Source: Holophagales bacterium (GTDB lineage: Bacteria > Acidobacteriota > Thermoanaerobaculia > Multivoradales > JAGPDF01). From it: DNA of 64,000 bases. This document shows positions 52,913-61,356 of the stretch, one piece after another (within the stretch, counting starts at the first letter, position 1; each line of letters opens with the position of its first letter). The position numbers were made by a program, and so were the translations under genes. The stretch covers positions 2,077,501 to 2,141,500 of the forward strand of contig CP064972.1 of NCBI GenBank assembly GCA_016699405.1, written 5' to 3'. The notes under the pieces were generated by a model. It worked only from the letters and a program-made list of their open reading frames with translations. It was not told the origin of the DNA and did not search any database.

Positions 52913-55036
52913 TCAGTTCGTCGTCCCGCTCCAGGTTGCGAGCGAGCCACCCTCGAAGCCGTCGGCGAAGCCGCTGCCGAAGGTGTCGCACTGGTTGTTC
53001 CAGAGACAGGCCACCCACTCCGGGTGGTCGACGAACGGATTGCGATTCGCCTGGTAGGTGTAGACGACGTCGTTGCGGCGCTGTTCGCGGGCATCGACGG
53101 GATCCTGTGCCGCCCAGGCGAGGATCGTCGTCAGCCTGCCCATGTAGGCGACCGACGCGTTGCCGCCGGTGGTGACGATCAGACCGGTGTCGTCGGTCAA
53201 CCGGAGATCGGGCTCGGTGGCGCCGGTGGCGCCGTGAGTGCCGCCCTCGTAGCGGACTTCGAGGTAAAGCTGGGCACGTGCGACGTCGCCGCGACGGGCG
53301 TTCCAGGTCTCCCAGGCGCTCGTGGAGTACCAGTTCGAGTTCCCCGGGTAGGTGCCGCTCCCGCCGCCGATCCCGTGGTTGAGCAACGTGGCATCTTCGC
53401 TGCAGCCGGAGGCGCAGGTGCCGTACGGGAGGTTCCCGCGATCGGCGTTGTAGGTCACGTCGGCGGCGAAGAGGTGATGGCAGTCGGTGTAGGGGAAGTT
53501 CGTGGCCCCGTCGTTCGGGAAGCCGTAGGAATTCGGCCAGGAGTGCTCGCGGTTGTAGGCACCGGTGCCCCCGGCGATCTTGGTGTAGACCGCGTTCTTG
53601 TAGAGATCGAGGATCGCACCGGTGTCCACCGGATCCTCGTCCGCCAGATTCAGGACGTCCCAGGTGTCGGTCTCGGCCGAGGTGTAGGGCACCTTGATGT
53701 GATCGTCGATCGCCGCGTGGAGCGTCGCGCGGAGGGTCGTGGAGCTGCTCGCGTCGACGTGGCGGTAGAAGTCCGCGACCCGGATGGTGTTCGGCATGCC
53801 GGGAGTGTTGAGCGCTTCGAGAGCCGTCTGGGTGGCGAGGCTTCCGGTCGGCAGCCCGGCACGTTCGAAGTCGTTGCGCATCCAGTCGGCGATGGCGTCC
53901 GTGTCGACTCCGTTGGGGAATCGGGACGCGCCGCCGACCTTGCCGGCCAGTCCGTCGTAGCCGGCGGTGAGCAGCACGGCGGAGTAGGGCAGGTCGACAC
54001 CGGCGCCGTCGGTCACCGCCACGCTGTCGGAGATCGACGTCCACGGGGTCGCGTCCAGCGTGCCGTCGTTGCCGGCGTCGAGGTCCTGGCCGACCGTGCC
54101 GGTGAACCCCTGGACGACGAGCAGCGTGCGGCTGGCGTCGCCGAGCGACGCGGCCGGGAGGAAGCCGCTCGACCAGAGGCCGGCGCCGCTCGTCGTCCCG
54201 GCCTGGATCGCTGCTTCGACGAGTCCCGGATTGCCGGTCGTGTCGCTGTCGAGCACGACGACCCAGGTGGAGGCGTAGGAGGTCGTGGCCGTGCCCCAGA
54301 TCTCGACGTACTCCTGCGTGTCGGCACCGTCGAGGTCGAGGACGAACTCGTTGAGCCGCGCTCCCGAAGCCGTGGCGCTGCCGGTGGAGTTGACGGCCCC
54401 CGGAGTGTTCAGGGCCTCACCGGCCACCAGGGTGCCGGTGAAGCCCGGAAAGCCGGCGCCGTCGAAGTCGTTGCGCACCCAGTCGCCGACGGTGTCGCTG
54501 TCCGTGCCGTCGGGAATCCGGCTGGCGCCTCCGGGGACGAACGCCACGCCGTCGAATCCGGAGGCGAGCGCGACCGGGCCGTAGAGCAGGTCGCCGGCGA
54601 CGCCGTTGTTCACCGCGACGGTGTCGAGCAGCGAGGTCCAGGGCGTGGCGTCGAAGACGCCGTCGTTGTTGGTGTCGAGGTCCTGGCCGAGGGTGCCGGT
54701 GAAACCCGAGACGAGCAGCAGCGTCATCGATCCGTTCTCGAGGTCGCGCGCCCCAGCGGCGCTCGCCCAATGGCCGCTGGCGTCGGTCGTGCCGACGGTC
54801 CAGACGAAATCGATCGTGCCCTGCGCACTGCCGAAGTCGCCTTCGACCTCGAGGATTCGCAGGGTCGCCGAGTAGTTGGTGCTCGGCGCCCCTTTCAACT
54901 CCACGAAGGCCTGGGTGTCGGTGCCGGTGTGGTTGGCGACGAACTCGTTGATCACTTGAGCGGGAACCGGGCCGGCGAAGAAGCCGGCGAGCAGGAGCAG
55001 GAAGGAGGCGAGACGGGCGTGAGGCGTGCAAGGCAT
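52913..55036 (-). CDS. Secreted endonuclease I with duplicated lamin-tail-like domains
   Basis: A 707-residue secreted protein. A signal peptide (about 1-26) is followed by two similar ~190-residue domains (about 27-215 and 225-410). Each starts with INEFV/LNEFV and carries GFTGTxGQDLDxxNDG and a GGASRxPxGxDxD block, which resembles LTD (lamin-tail) modules with acidic Ca-type loops. The EndA/endonuclease I domain (about 415-670) has YNREHSWPNSYG and DCHHLFAADVTYN, the conserved nuclease core. The C-terminus ends in FADGFEGGSLATWS. Likely an extracellular nuclease degrading DNA for nutrients. Confidence 0.85.
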   Translation of the reverse strand: MPCTPHARLASFLLLLAGFFAGPVPAQVINEFVANHTGTDTQAFVELKGAPSTNYSATLRILEVEGDFGSAQGTIDFVWTVGTTDASGHWASAAGARDLENGSMTLLLVSGFTGTLGQDLDTNNDGVFDATPWTSLLDTVAVNNGVAGDLLYGPVALASGFDGVAFVPGGASRIPDGTDSDTVGDWVRNDFDGAGFPGFTGTLVAGEALNTPGAVNSTGSATASGARLNEFVLDLDGADTQEYVEIWGTATTSYASTWVVVLDSDTTGNPGLVEAAIQAGTTSGAGLWSSGFLPAASLGDASRTLLVVQGFTGTVGQDLDAGNDGTLDATPWTSISDSVAVTDGAGVDLPYSAVLLTAGYDGLAGKVGGASRFPNGVDTDAIADWMRNDFERAGLPTGSLATQTALEALNTPGMPNTIRVADFYRHVDASSSTTLRATLHAAIDDHIKVPYTSAETDTWDVLNLADEDPVDTGAILDLYKNAVYTKIAGGTGAYNREHSWPNSYGFPNDGATNFPYTDCHHLFAADVTYNADRGNLPYGTCASGCSEDATLLNHGIGGGSGTYPGNSNWYSTSAWETWNARRGDVARAQLYLEVRYEGGTHGATGATEPDLRLTDDTGLIVTTGGNASVAYMGRLTTILAWAAQDPVDAREQRRNDVVYTYQANRNPFVDHPEWVACLWNNQCDTFGSGFADGFEGGSLATWSGTTN

Positions 55037-55163
55037 CGAGGGATCTCCGGGGGAATGACCGAGAGGGAGGCAGTGAAAAGTCTACCAGTTGAGTCGCGAG
55101 AGCTGGGTCCGGACGGCCGGGGATCTAGGCGCCGCCGCGACAGGCTGGTACCGTTCGCGAGCC

Positions 55164-55952
55164 ATGGTGCGGGCGAGAATCCTCGCGTGGGCGGCCTCGC
55201 TGCGGAAGGGCGAGGGTCGCAACCCGTCGATCGGCGGCGTCGCTTCGACAAGCGCTGACGAGCGGCGTGCGGGCGTGCCCTGGGGGTTCGTTCTCCTCGT
55301 TCTTCTCGCCCTGACCGGTGGAGTCCTCGAGCGGACGGGGCTGCTCGACTGGCGTGCGGCGGTGGCGCTGGCCCAGGGCTACGCCGGGCAGTGGTGGCTC
55401 GCTCCGGCCATGGCGGTGGTCATGGCGGTGTTGTACTCGTTCGGCCTCCCGGGGTCGTTGATCACCTGGGTGGCAGGGATCGTCTTTCCGCCGCTGATCG
55501 CCGCACCGACCGTCGTTCTAGGCGGTGTCGCCGGCGCACTCGGAGCCTACTCGCTCGCCCGGGTCGCCCGGACGAGCCGCGACGGTGGGAGCGGCGGCGA
55601 GCGGCGGCGGCTCGTCCGGCTGCTGGCGCGCAGGAGCGATTTCGCGACGCTCGCGGCCTTTCGACTTGCGCCCGGTTTCCCGCACTCGGCGATCAACTTC
55701 GCCGCCGGAATGCTGCGTCTGCCGTTGGGGCGCTTCGTCGCCGCCAGCGCCCTGGGTCTCGCGGTGAAGTGCACGGTCTACGTGAGTGCGATCCACCAGG
55801 CGACGAAAGTCGCCGCGTTGGACCAGGCGATCTCCTGGCGAACGGCGGCCACCCTGTCCGGGCTCGCGCTGGTGCTCGTCGCCCTGCCGCCGCTCCTGCG
55901 CTTCGCCCGCGGACGCGTCGGCGTCGACGGCGCCCCGGTCGAGCCGGCTTGA
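55164..55952 (+). CDS. TVP38/TMEM64 (VTT/SNARE-associated) membrane protein
   Basis: A 262-residue protein from the ATG at 55164; a TTG 75 bases upstream would add residues of poor quality. Hydrophobic segments lie at about 40-60, 75-110, 120-135, 185-210 and 230-250. The VTT signature is present: YSFGLPGSLITWVAGIVFPPL, then FRLAPGFPHSAINFAAGMLRLP and GRFVAASALG. DedA/TVP38 proteins are linked to lipid scrambling and membrane homeostasis. It is divergent from the nuclease gene. Confidence 0.8.
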   Translation: MVRARILAWAASLRKGEGRNPSIGGVASTSADERRAGVPWGFVLLVLLALTGGVLERTGLLDWRAAVALAQGYAGQWWLAPAMAVVMAVLYSFGLPGSLITWVAGIVFPPLIAAPTVVLGGVAGALGAYSLARVARTSRDGGSGGERRRLVRLLARRSDFATLAAFRLAPGFPHSAINFAAGMLRLPLGRFVAASALGLAVKCTVYVSAIHQATKVAALDQAISWRTAATLSGLALVLVALPPLLRFARGRVGVDGAPVEPA

Positions 55953-55965
55953 GCCGCGCTTCACC

Positions 55966-56226
55966 TCAACTGTCGATCCTCTCCCGGCCCGCCTCGACGA
56001 GAGCCTCCTTTGCCTTCCGCCGCAGCCGCTTCAGTCGCGCCTCCTCCCGGAGCGCTTCGCTCCACGAGCCCACCTCGCGGGACCAGGCGAGCTCGACCGG
56101 GAGTCGCGACCGGGTGTACCGCGAGGCTCGCCCCGCATGATGCTCGCGCAGGCGGCGCTGGAGATCGATCGCGGCGCCGGCGTAGAGCGATCCGTCGCGG
56201 CAGCGGAGCAGGTAGACGAACGGCAT
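55966..56226 (-). CDS. GIY-YIG nuclease-superfamily protein (YhbQ-like)
   Basis: An 86-residue protein that is a single minimal GIY-YIG domain: FVYLLRCRDGSLYAGAAIDL (with the Y...YxG core as VYLL and LYAG), RRLREHHAGRASRYTRSR with the conserved Arg and His, and LPVELAWSREV. It ends in a basic helix. Family members of this size are YhbQ/UvrC-like and of uncertain function. It is convergent with the VTT protein gene, 13 bases apart. Confidence 0.85.
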   Translation of the reverse strand: MPFVYLLRCRDGSLYAGAAIDLQRRLREHHAGRASRYTRSRLPVELAWSREVGSWSEALREEARLKRLRRKAKEALVEAGRERIDS

Positions 56227-56291
56227 CGCCCGATGCTAGCCCGCCGTCGCCTTGCCGCAGCGGGGGGAGGCTGGGCTAGGCTCGCCCTCCG

Positions 56292-57038
56292 TTGAGCTTT
56301 CCCCTGTTCCTGCGCCTCGGCCCCTGGGCCCTCCACCCGCATCTCGTCTTCGAGTTGTTGGCCTATTTCGTCGGCTTCCGGCTCTACCTGGCGGAACGTC
56401 GACGGCGCGGCGATGCGCTCGACGACCCCCGGCGCTGGTGGGTGGTCGCGGCGGCGGCGATCGGCGCCGCCGGCGGAGCCCGTCTGCTCTATCTGCTGGA
56501 GTGCCCGACGGAGACCCTGCGGCATCTCGGGGATCCGGCCTACCTGCTCGGCGGCAAGACGATCGTCGGCGGCCTCGCCGGGGGGTGGCTGGCGGTCGAA
56601 GGCGTCAAACGGCTCCTCGGCGTGAGCGGCAGGACCGGCGATCTCTTCGCCATCCCGCTGACGGCGGCGATCGCCATCGGCCGGATCGGCTGTTTCCTTT
56701 CCGGGCTCGACGACCACACCCACGGTCTGCCGACGAGCCTGCCCTGGGGGATCGACCTCGGAGACGGCGTGCCGCGCCATCCGACGCCGCTCTACGAGAT
56801 CGCCTTTCTCGCCGGGCTCGCGGGGCTGCTCGTCGCCTGGCGGCGGCGGTCGCCCGTCACCGGAGATCTCTTCCGCGGCTTCGTGGTCGGCTACTTCTCG
56901 TTCCGTCTCGTCGTCGACGTTCTCAAACCCACCCCGTGTCGCGGCTTCGGCCTCACGGCGATCCAGTGGACCTGCCTCGCGGCGCTCGTCGTGACGCTCC
57001 CGGATATGCTGCGCTGGCTTCGCGGCGCGAGAGGCTAG
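56292..57038 (+). CDS. Lgt-family (prolipoprotein diacylglyceryl transferase-like) protein
   Basis: A 248-residue protein starting at TTG, with about seven helices. The order matches Lgt: an N-terminal WALHPHLVFELLAYFVGF, GGKTIVGGLAGG at the place of the HGG loop, IAIGRIGCFLSGLDDHTHG at the Lgt signature (GRIGNFINGE...G) and RHPTPLYEIAFLAGL (HP...Y). The Asn and Glu of the signature are changed to Cys and Leu. It may be a paralogue with another phospholipid-related task. The next two genes on the strand include a Tes-like radical SAM enzyme. Confidence 0.75.
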   Translation: MSFPLFLRLGPWALHPHLVFELLAYFVGFRLYLAERRRRGDALDDPRRWWVVAAAAIGAAGGARLLYLLECPTETLRHLGDPAYLLGGKTIVGGLAGGWLAVEGVKRLLGVSGRTGDLFAIPLTAAIAIGRIGCFLSGLDDHTHGLPTSLPWGIDLGDGVPRHPTPLYEIAFLAGLAGLLVAWRRRSPVTGDLFRGFVVGYFSFRLVVDVLKPTPCRGFGLTAIQWTCLAALVVTLPDMLRWLRGARG

Positions 57039-57055
57039 TTCGCAAGGAGGAGACG

Positions 57056-57379
57056 ATGGGCTGGTTCCGCGATCTCGGCAGAGAGAAGCCTTGGGCTCAG
57101 GGTTGCCTGATCTTCGTGGCGGGCGTGATTCTCGCCGTGTCGGGCTGCTTCGGCTTCCTGGTGACGCTCAACTTCAACGGCAGCGGGGCGCGGTCGTCCC
57201 AGGAGGCGCTGAACGCCTTCGGCGCGGTGGCCTTCGGCCTCGGCGGGCTCGCCACGGTCGTGGGCTTCATCTGGTGGATCGTCGGGCTGGCGCGGTCGCC
57301 GCTGCGGCGCGGTGCTTCGTCCGCCTCGTCGGTCGTGCCGCCCCCGCCGCCCCCACCGCCGCCGGCCCCGGAAGGATGA
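57056..57379 (+). CDS. Two-pass membrane protein with polyproline tail
   Basis: A 107-residue protein with helices at about 14-38 and 54-78 and a C-terminal run of Pro (about 93-103). AAGGAGG lies 6-12 bases before the ATG. Its stop overlaps the start of the radical SAM gene (ATGA), so the two are translated together. I see no known family. It may be a membrane partner of the Lgt-like or the radical SAM protein. Confidence 0.6.
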   Translation: MGWFRDLGREKPWAQGCLIFVAGVILAVSGCFGFLVTLNFNGSGARSSQEALNAFGAVAFGLGGLATVVGFIWWIVGLARSPLRRGASSASSVVPPPPPPPPPAPEG

Positions 57380-58803
57380 CGATGCCGCCGCGCAACCGGC
57401 CGTACCTCTACTACGACACGGCGCGCTCGATCTGTTCGACCTGCTGGCGGACGATCGACGCCAAGATCGTCTTCGCCGACGGCGCCGTCTACATGCTCAA
57501 GCACTGCCCCGCTCATGGCGACGAGCGCGTGCTGGTGGCCGACGACGTCGACTACTACCGCCGCTGCCGCGAGGTGTTCCTCAAGGCGCCGGAGATGCCG
57601 GCGCGCTACAACACGCCGGTGCGCTGGGGCTGTCCCTACGACTGCGGGCTGTGCACGGACCACGAGCAGCACTCCTGCCTGACGCTCGTCGAGATCGCCG
57701 ACGCCTGCAACCTCGCCTGTCCGATCTGCTACTCGTCGAGCGGGCCGCATCGACCGGCGTTCCGTTCGCTCGCCGAGGTCGAGAGGATGCTCGACGCCGT
57801 CGTGGCCAACGAGGTCGAGCCGGACGTCGTGCAGATCTCCGGCGGGGAGCCGACGATCCATCCCGAGTTCTTCGCCATAATCGACGCGGCACGCCGGCGT
57901 CCGATCCGTCACCTGATGGTGAACACCAACGGGGTGAGGATCGCCGAAGACGCTGCCTTTGCCGAGCGCCTGGCGGGCTACGGGCCGGGGTTCGAGGTCT
58001 ACCTGCAATTCGACTCCCTGCGCGAGGCGCCGCTGCGGGCGCTGCGCGGCGCCGACCTGCGCCGGATCCGCGAGCAGGCGCTCGAGCGTCTCAACGCCCT
58101 CGGGCTGTCGACCACGCTCGTCGTCACGGTGGAGAAGGGGGTCAACGACGGCGAGCTCGGCGAGATCGTCGAGTTCGCGCTCCGCCAGCCGGCGGTGCGT
58201 GGCGTGACCTTCCAGCCGGTCCAGGCGGCGGGGCGGCTCGACGGGTTCGACCCGGCGCGGCATCGGCTCACCCTGACCGAAGTGCGGCGGCGCATTCTCG
58301 AGCAGACGTCGGTCTTCCGCCCCGAGGACCTGATCCCCGTGCCCTGCCACCCCGATGCGCTGGCGATGGCCTACGCGCTGAAGCTCGGTGGCCAGGTGGT
58401 ACCGCTCACCGGGATGATCGACCCGCAACTGCTGATCGAGGGCGGGCGCAACTCCATCGTCTACGAGCGTGACCCGGCGGTACGGGAGGGGATCTTCCGG
58501 CTGTTCGCCACCAACCATTCGCCGGAGTCGAGCGCCGCGAGCCTCAAGGACCTCCTCTGCTGTCTTCCGCGCGTCGACGTTCCGGCCGAGCTCGGCTACG
58601 CCAACCTCTTCCGCATCCTCATCGTCCAGTTCATGGACGCACCGGCCTTCGACGTGCGCTCGGTCAAGAAGAGTTGCATCCACATCGTCGACCCGCGCAA
58701 TCTGCGGATCATCCCCTTCGACACCTACAACCTGTTCTACCGGGACGATCTGGCCGAGACGCGCCTGGCGCCGCTGCGCCGGCAAGCCGAAGCCTCGCTC
58801 TGA
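57376..58803 (+). CDS. Radical SAM enzyme of the tetraether/membrane-spanning lipid synthase type
   Basis: A 475-residue enzyme. The radical SAM motif is C111-x3-C115-x2-C118 (CNLACPICY), with GGEPT about 40 residues later. Extra Cys sites match the Tes (MJ0619) architecture: C20-x2-C23 plus C44 in a rubredoxin-like N-terminal module (SICSTCWRTIDAKIV...YMLKHCPAHG) and C86, C90 and C93 (WGCPYDCGLCTDH). Such enzymes join two lipid tails by C-C coupling in archaeal GDGTs, and bacterial relatives are linked to membrane-spanning lipids. A role in diabolic-acid-like lipids here is inferred. It is coupled to the small membrane protein upstream. Confidence 0.68.
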   Translation: MTMPPRNRPYLYYDTARSICSTCWRTIDAKIVFADGAVYMLKHCPAHGDERVLVADDVDYYRRCREVFLKAPEMPARYNTPVRWGCPYDCGLCTDHEQHSCLTLVEIADACNLACPICYSSSGPHRPAFRSLAEVERMLDAVVANEVEPDVVQISGGEPTIHPEFFAIIDAARRRPIRHLMVNTNGVRIAEDAAFAERLAGYGPGFEVYLQFDSLREAPLRALRGADLRRIREQALERLNALGLSTTLVVTVEKGVNDGELGEIVEFALRQPAVRGVTFQPVQAAGRLDGFDPARHRLTLTEVRRRILEQTSVFRPEDLIPVPCHPDALAMAYALKLGGQVVPLTGMIDPQLLIEGGRNSIVYERDPAVREGIFRLFATNHSPESSAASLKDLLCCLPRVDVPAELGYANLFRILIVQFMDAPAFDVRSVKKSCIHIVDPRNLRIIPFDTYNLFYRDDLAETRLAPLRRQAEASL

Positions 58804-58847
58804 CCGTTCGGTGGCGCGGTCCGCCGCGCGGCCAGGAGGGCCGGGGC

Positions 58848-58877
58848 TTGACAGCCTAATCGCCATATGGCAATATA
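58848..58877 (+). promoter_or_regulatory. Promoter with central palindrome ahead of tolC-type gene
   Basis: TTGACA (58848-58853) is a perfect -35. AATATA (58872-58877), 18 bases later, is a fair -10. A perfect palindrome GCCATATGGC (58862-58871) lies in the spacer and continues imperfectly outward (ATC...AAT). It is the expected place for a TetR/MarR-type repressor of an efflux operon; no such regulator is encoded in the window. The patch is clearly AT-richer than its surroundings. Confidence 0.6.
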
Positions 58878-58882
58878 CCGTC

Positions 58883-60262
58883 ATGGTGATTACGAACTCC
58901 ATCCGCCGCATGGCGACCCTCGTCGCCTTCCTGTCGACCGGTGTCGGCTGGGCGCAAGCCCCCGGAGATGCTCTCGACCTCGCCGCCACCATGGCGCGGG
59001 GGCGCGAGCGGGCCCGCGAGGTCGCCGCCTCCAAGGCCCGCGAGATCGCCGCCACCGAACGCGTGTCGCAGGCCAAGTCCTACCGCTGGCCCGTGCTCCG
59101 GGCGCAGGAGATCTGGGCCCGGACGAACTCCCCGGCCGAGGCCTTCGCCTTCAAGCTGAACCAGGAGCGGTTCTCGTTCCCGGACTTCGTGGCCTCCGAT
59201 CCGAATCGGCCCGATTCCCTCTCGACGGCCATCTCCCTGCTCGAGCTCGAGCTCCCGATCTGGACCGGAGGCGAGATCTCGGCCCGTGTCGAGCAGGCCA
59301 ACCTGGCGGCCGACGCCGCTCGTGAGAGCTCGGCGCGCGCGGCCGACGCAGCGGCGCTCGCCGCCGCCGAGGCGTGGGTCCGGCTCGCGCAGGCGCGCGA
59401 GCTCGTGGCGCTCCTCGAGAAGGCCCGCGAGACCGTGGCGGCGCACGTCACGCTGGCCTCGGCCTACGCCGAGCAGGGGATGCTCGTGCGCTCCGAGCTC
59501 CTCCGCGCCGAGGTGGAGCTCTCCCGCATGGACGACCTACTCGCCGAGGCGCGCGGCAACGCCCGGGTGGCCGAGTCAGGCCTGGCGTTCCGCTTCGCCG
59601 AGCCGATGGGGACGACCTACCTGCTCGCGCCGCTACCGCCGCCGCCGCCGATCGCCGGGGAGCGCGACGTCTGGCTTGCCGCCTCGACCGGTCGTTCGGA
59701 TCTCGCCGCGGCGCGCAAGCTGTTGCGAGCCGGCGAGCTCGAGGCCGAAGCCAGGCGCGCGTTGCTCTTCCCGCGGATCGGTCTCGTCGCGCGGCAGGAC
59801 TTCGTCGACGACAAGCTGTTCGGGACGAACGGAAGCGCGACGACGATCATGGCCGTCGCGAGCTTCGAGCTCCCGCTCGCCGGCGGCAAACAGGCGGCCG
59901 TCGCCGCCGCACGGGCCGAGGCCGAGGCGGGAAGGCAGGACGTCACCCGCTTCGAAGAGGGAGTCCGACTCGAGGTCAAGCAGGCCTTCGAGCGCGCCGC
60001 CGTGGCGGTCGAGCGGCAGCGCACCGCCGCGCGTGCGCTCTCGGCGGCGGACGAATCGGTGCGCATCACCGAGGAGCGCTTCCGCGCCGGAGTGGTCAGG
60101 ACGATCGACCTGCTCGACGCCGTCACGGCCCGGCGCGAGGCCGAGACGCGCGAGCTCGTCGCTCGTGCCGAGGCGAATCTGGCCGCTCTCGCGCTCGCCG
60201 TGGCCGCCGGCCGCACGCCCGAATCCGTACTGACTCCGAACCCGCAGGGAGGGACGCTGTGA
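58883..60262 (+). CDS. TolC-family outer-membrane efflux protein
   Basis: A 459-residue protein with a signal peptide (about 8-25) and two OEP repeats, each a long helical hairpin (first with ELELPIWTGGEISARVEQANLAADAAR, second with SFELPLAGGKQAAVAAARAEAEAG). A Pro-rich hinge (PLPPPPPIAGE) separates them. The trimer would form the outer-membrane duct of the RND pump encoded downstream. The next gene begins inside its stop (GTGA). The promoter and palindrome immediately upstream mark it as the operon's first gene. Confidence 0.88.
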   Translation: MVITNSIRRMATLVAFLSTGVGWAQAPGDALDLAATMARGRERAREVAASKAREIAATERVSQAKSYRWPVLRAQEIWARTNSPAEAFAFKLNQERFSFPDFVASDPNRPDSLSTAISLLELELPIWTGGEISARVEQANLAADAARESSARAADAAALAAAEAWVRLAQARELVALLEKARETVAAHVTLASAYAEQGMLVRSELLRAEVELSRMDDLLAEARGNARVAESGLAFRFAEPMGTTYLLAPLPPPPPIAGERDVWLAASTGRSDLAAARKLLRAGELEAEARRALLFPRIGLVARQDFVDDKLFGTNGSATTIMAVASFELPLAGGKQAAVAAARAEAEAGRQDVTRFEEGVRLEVKQAFERAAVAVERQRTAARALSAADESVRITEERFRAGVVRTIDLLDAVTARREAETRELVARAEANLAALALAVAAGRTPESVLTPNPQGGTL

Positions 60263-61356
60263 ACCGCCGTCGTCTGAAGGGACTCTCGATCGCCGTGCTG
60301 GCCGCGATGGCCGCGGCCGTTTCGCTCACCGCCTGCGGCAAGCAGGCCGCGCCGACCGCCGTCGAGCCGGCGCCCCAATCCGTCCGCCTTTCCGTCGCCG
60401 AGCGCGTCGTCGAGCCGGCGACGACCGAGATCGCCGGCAGCGTCAGCGCCGAGAAGGTCACGGCGGTCTCGAGCCGCGTGATGGCGCTCGTCTCCGCCGT
60501 TCACGTCCAGCTCGGCGACCCGGTCCGGGCCGGTCAGGTCCTGGTTTCGATCGACGCCACGGCGGCGCAGGGGCAGGTCGCGCAGGCCCAGGGCGCGCTC
60601 GCCCAGGCGCAGGCGGCGCTCGCGCTCGCCGAGCGCAACTTCGCCCGCTTCAAGTCGCTCGCCGCCACGGGATCGGCCTCCGAGCTCGAGCTCGACATGG
60701 CGCGCATGCAGGATGCCCAGGCCCGGGGCGCCGTTCAGCAGGCCCAGGGCGCCGTCGACGCGGCATCCTCGGTGGCCCGGGAGTCGCAAGTGGTGGCTCC
60801 GTTCGCCGGGCGGGTGACGCAGCGCCTCGTCGAGGTCGGCGACCTCGCCGCTCCGGGGCGTCCGCTGGTCATGCTCGAATCGGCCACGGGACGCCGTCTG
60901 GCGCTGGCGATCCCCGAAGGGCTGGCGCACGCCGCCGCGCTGAAGGTCGGTGATCGGCTGGCGGTGACGCTCGACGCGTTGCCCGGAACGGCGCCGATCG
61001 CCGGGGAGGTCGTCGAGATCTCCCCCGGGGCGGACCCGGTTACCCACTCTTACACGGTCAAGCTGGCGCTCCCGGGCGAGGTCCCCTCGGGTTCGGCGGC
61101 ACGCGCCGCGGTGCCGACCGGCGAGCGGGAGCTCGTCCTCGTGCCGCGCGAGGCGCGAATCGAGAGCGGCGGCCTGACACTCGTCGTGGTGCGCGATGCC
61201 GAAGGTCGAGCGCAGACCCGCGTGGTGACGCTCGGGCGCAGTCGCCCCGACGGCCGCATCGAGGTGCTCTCCGGGCTCGCCGGCGGGGAGAGCGTGGCGC
61301 TCGGACTGCCCTCCGCACCCGCCGCGGGCACGCGGATCGAGGAGGTCCGGCCGTGA
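60259..61356 (+). CDS. RND efflux periplasmic adaptor (membrane fusion) lipoprotein
   Basis: A 365-residue protein starting at GTG. A lipobox-like VSLTAC lies near residue 26. The lipoyl-like domain is split by a coiled-coil hairpin (about 90-165, Gln/Ala-rich heptads), followed by VVAPFAGRVTQRLVEVGDLA and beta-barrel and membrane-proximal domains (ALAIPEGLAHAAAL, GEVVEISPGADPVTHSYTVKLAL). It links the RND pump to the TolC-type channel. Overlaps of four bases with both neighbours (GTGA) show one operon. Confidence 0.9.
   Translation: MNRRRLKGLSIAVLAAMAAAVSLTACGKQAAPTAVEPAPQSVRLSVAERVVEPATTEIAGSVSAEKVTAVSSRVMALVSAVHVQLGDPVRAGQVLVSIDATAAQGQVAQAQGALAQAQAALALAERNFARFKSLAATGSASELELDMARMQDAQARGAVQQAQGAVDAASSVARESQVVAPFAGRVTQRLVEVGDLAAPGRPLVMLESATGRRLALAIPEGLAHAAALKVGDRLAVTLDALPGTAPIAGEVVEISPGADPVTHSYTVKLALPGEVPSGSAARAAVPTGERELVLVPREARIESGGLTLVVVRDAEGRAQTRVVTLGRSRPDGRIEVLSGLAGGESVALGLPSAPAAGTRIEEVRP

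Noticed and set aside
49493..55258. 1921-codon open frame on the plus strand
   Set aside because: It is an alternative frame of the hybrid kinase and the antisense of the nuclease. Composition is Arg/Gly-rich with no domain.
57330..57375. CCG/CCC-rich tandem stretch as a simple repeat
   Set aside because: It encodes the polyproline tail of the two-pass protein and needs no separate explanation.
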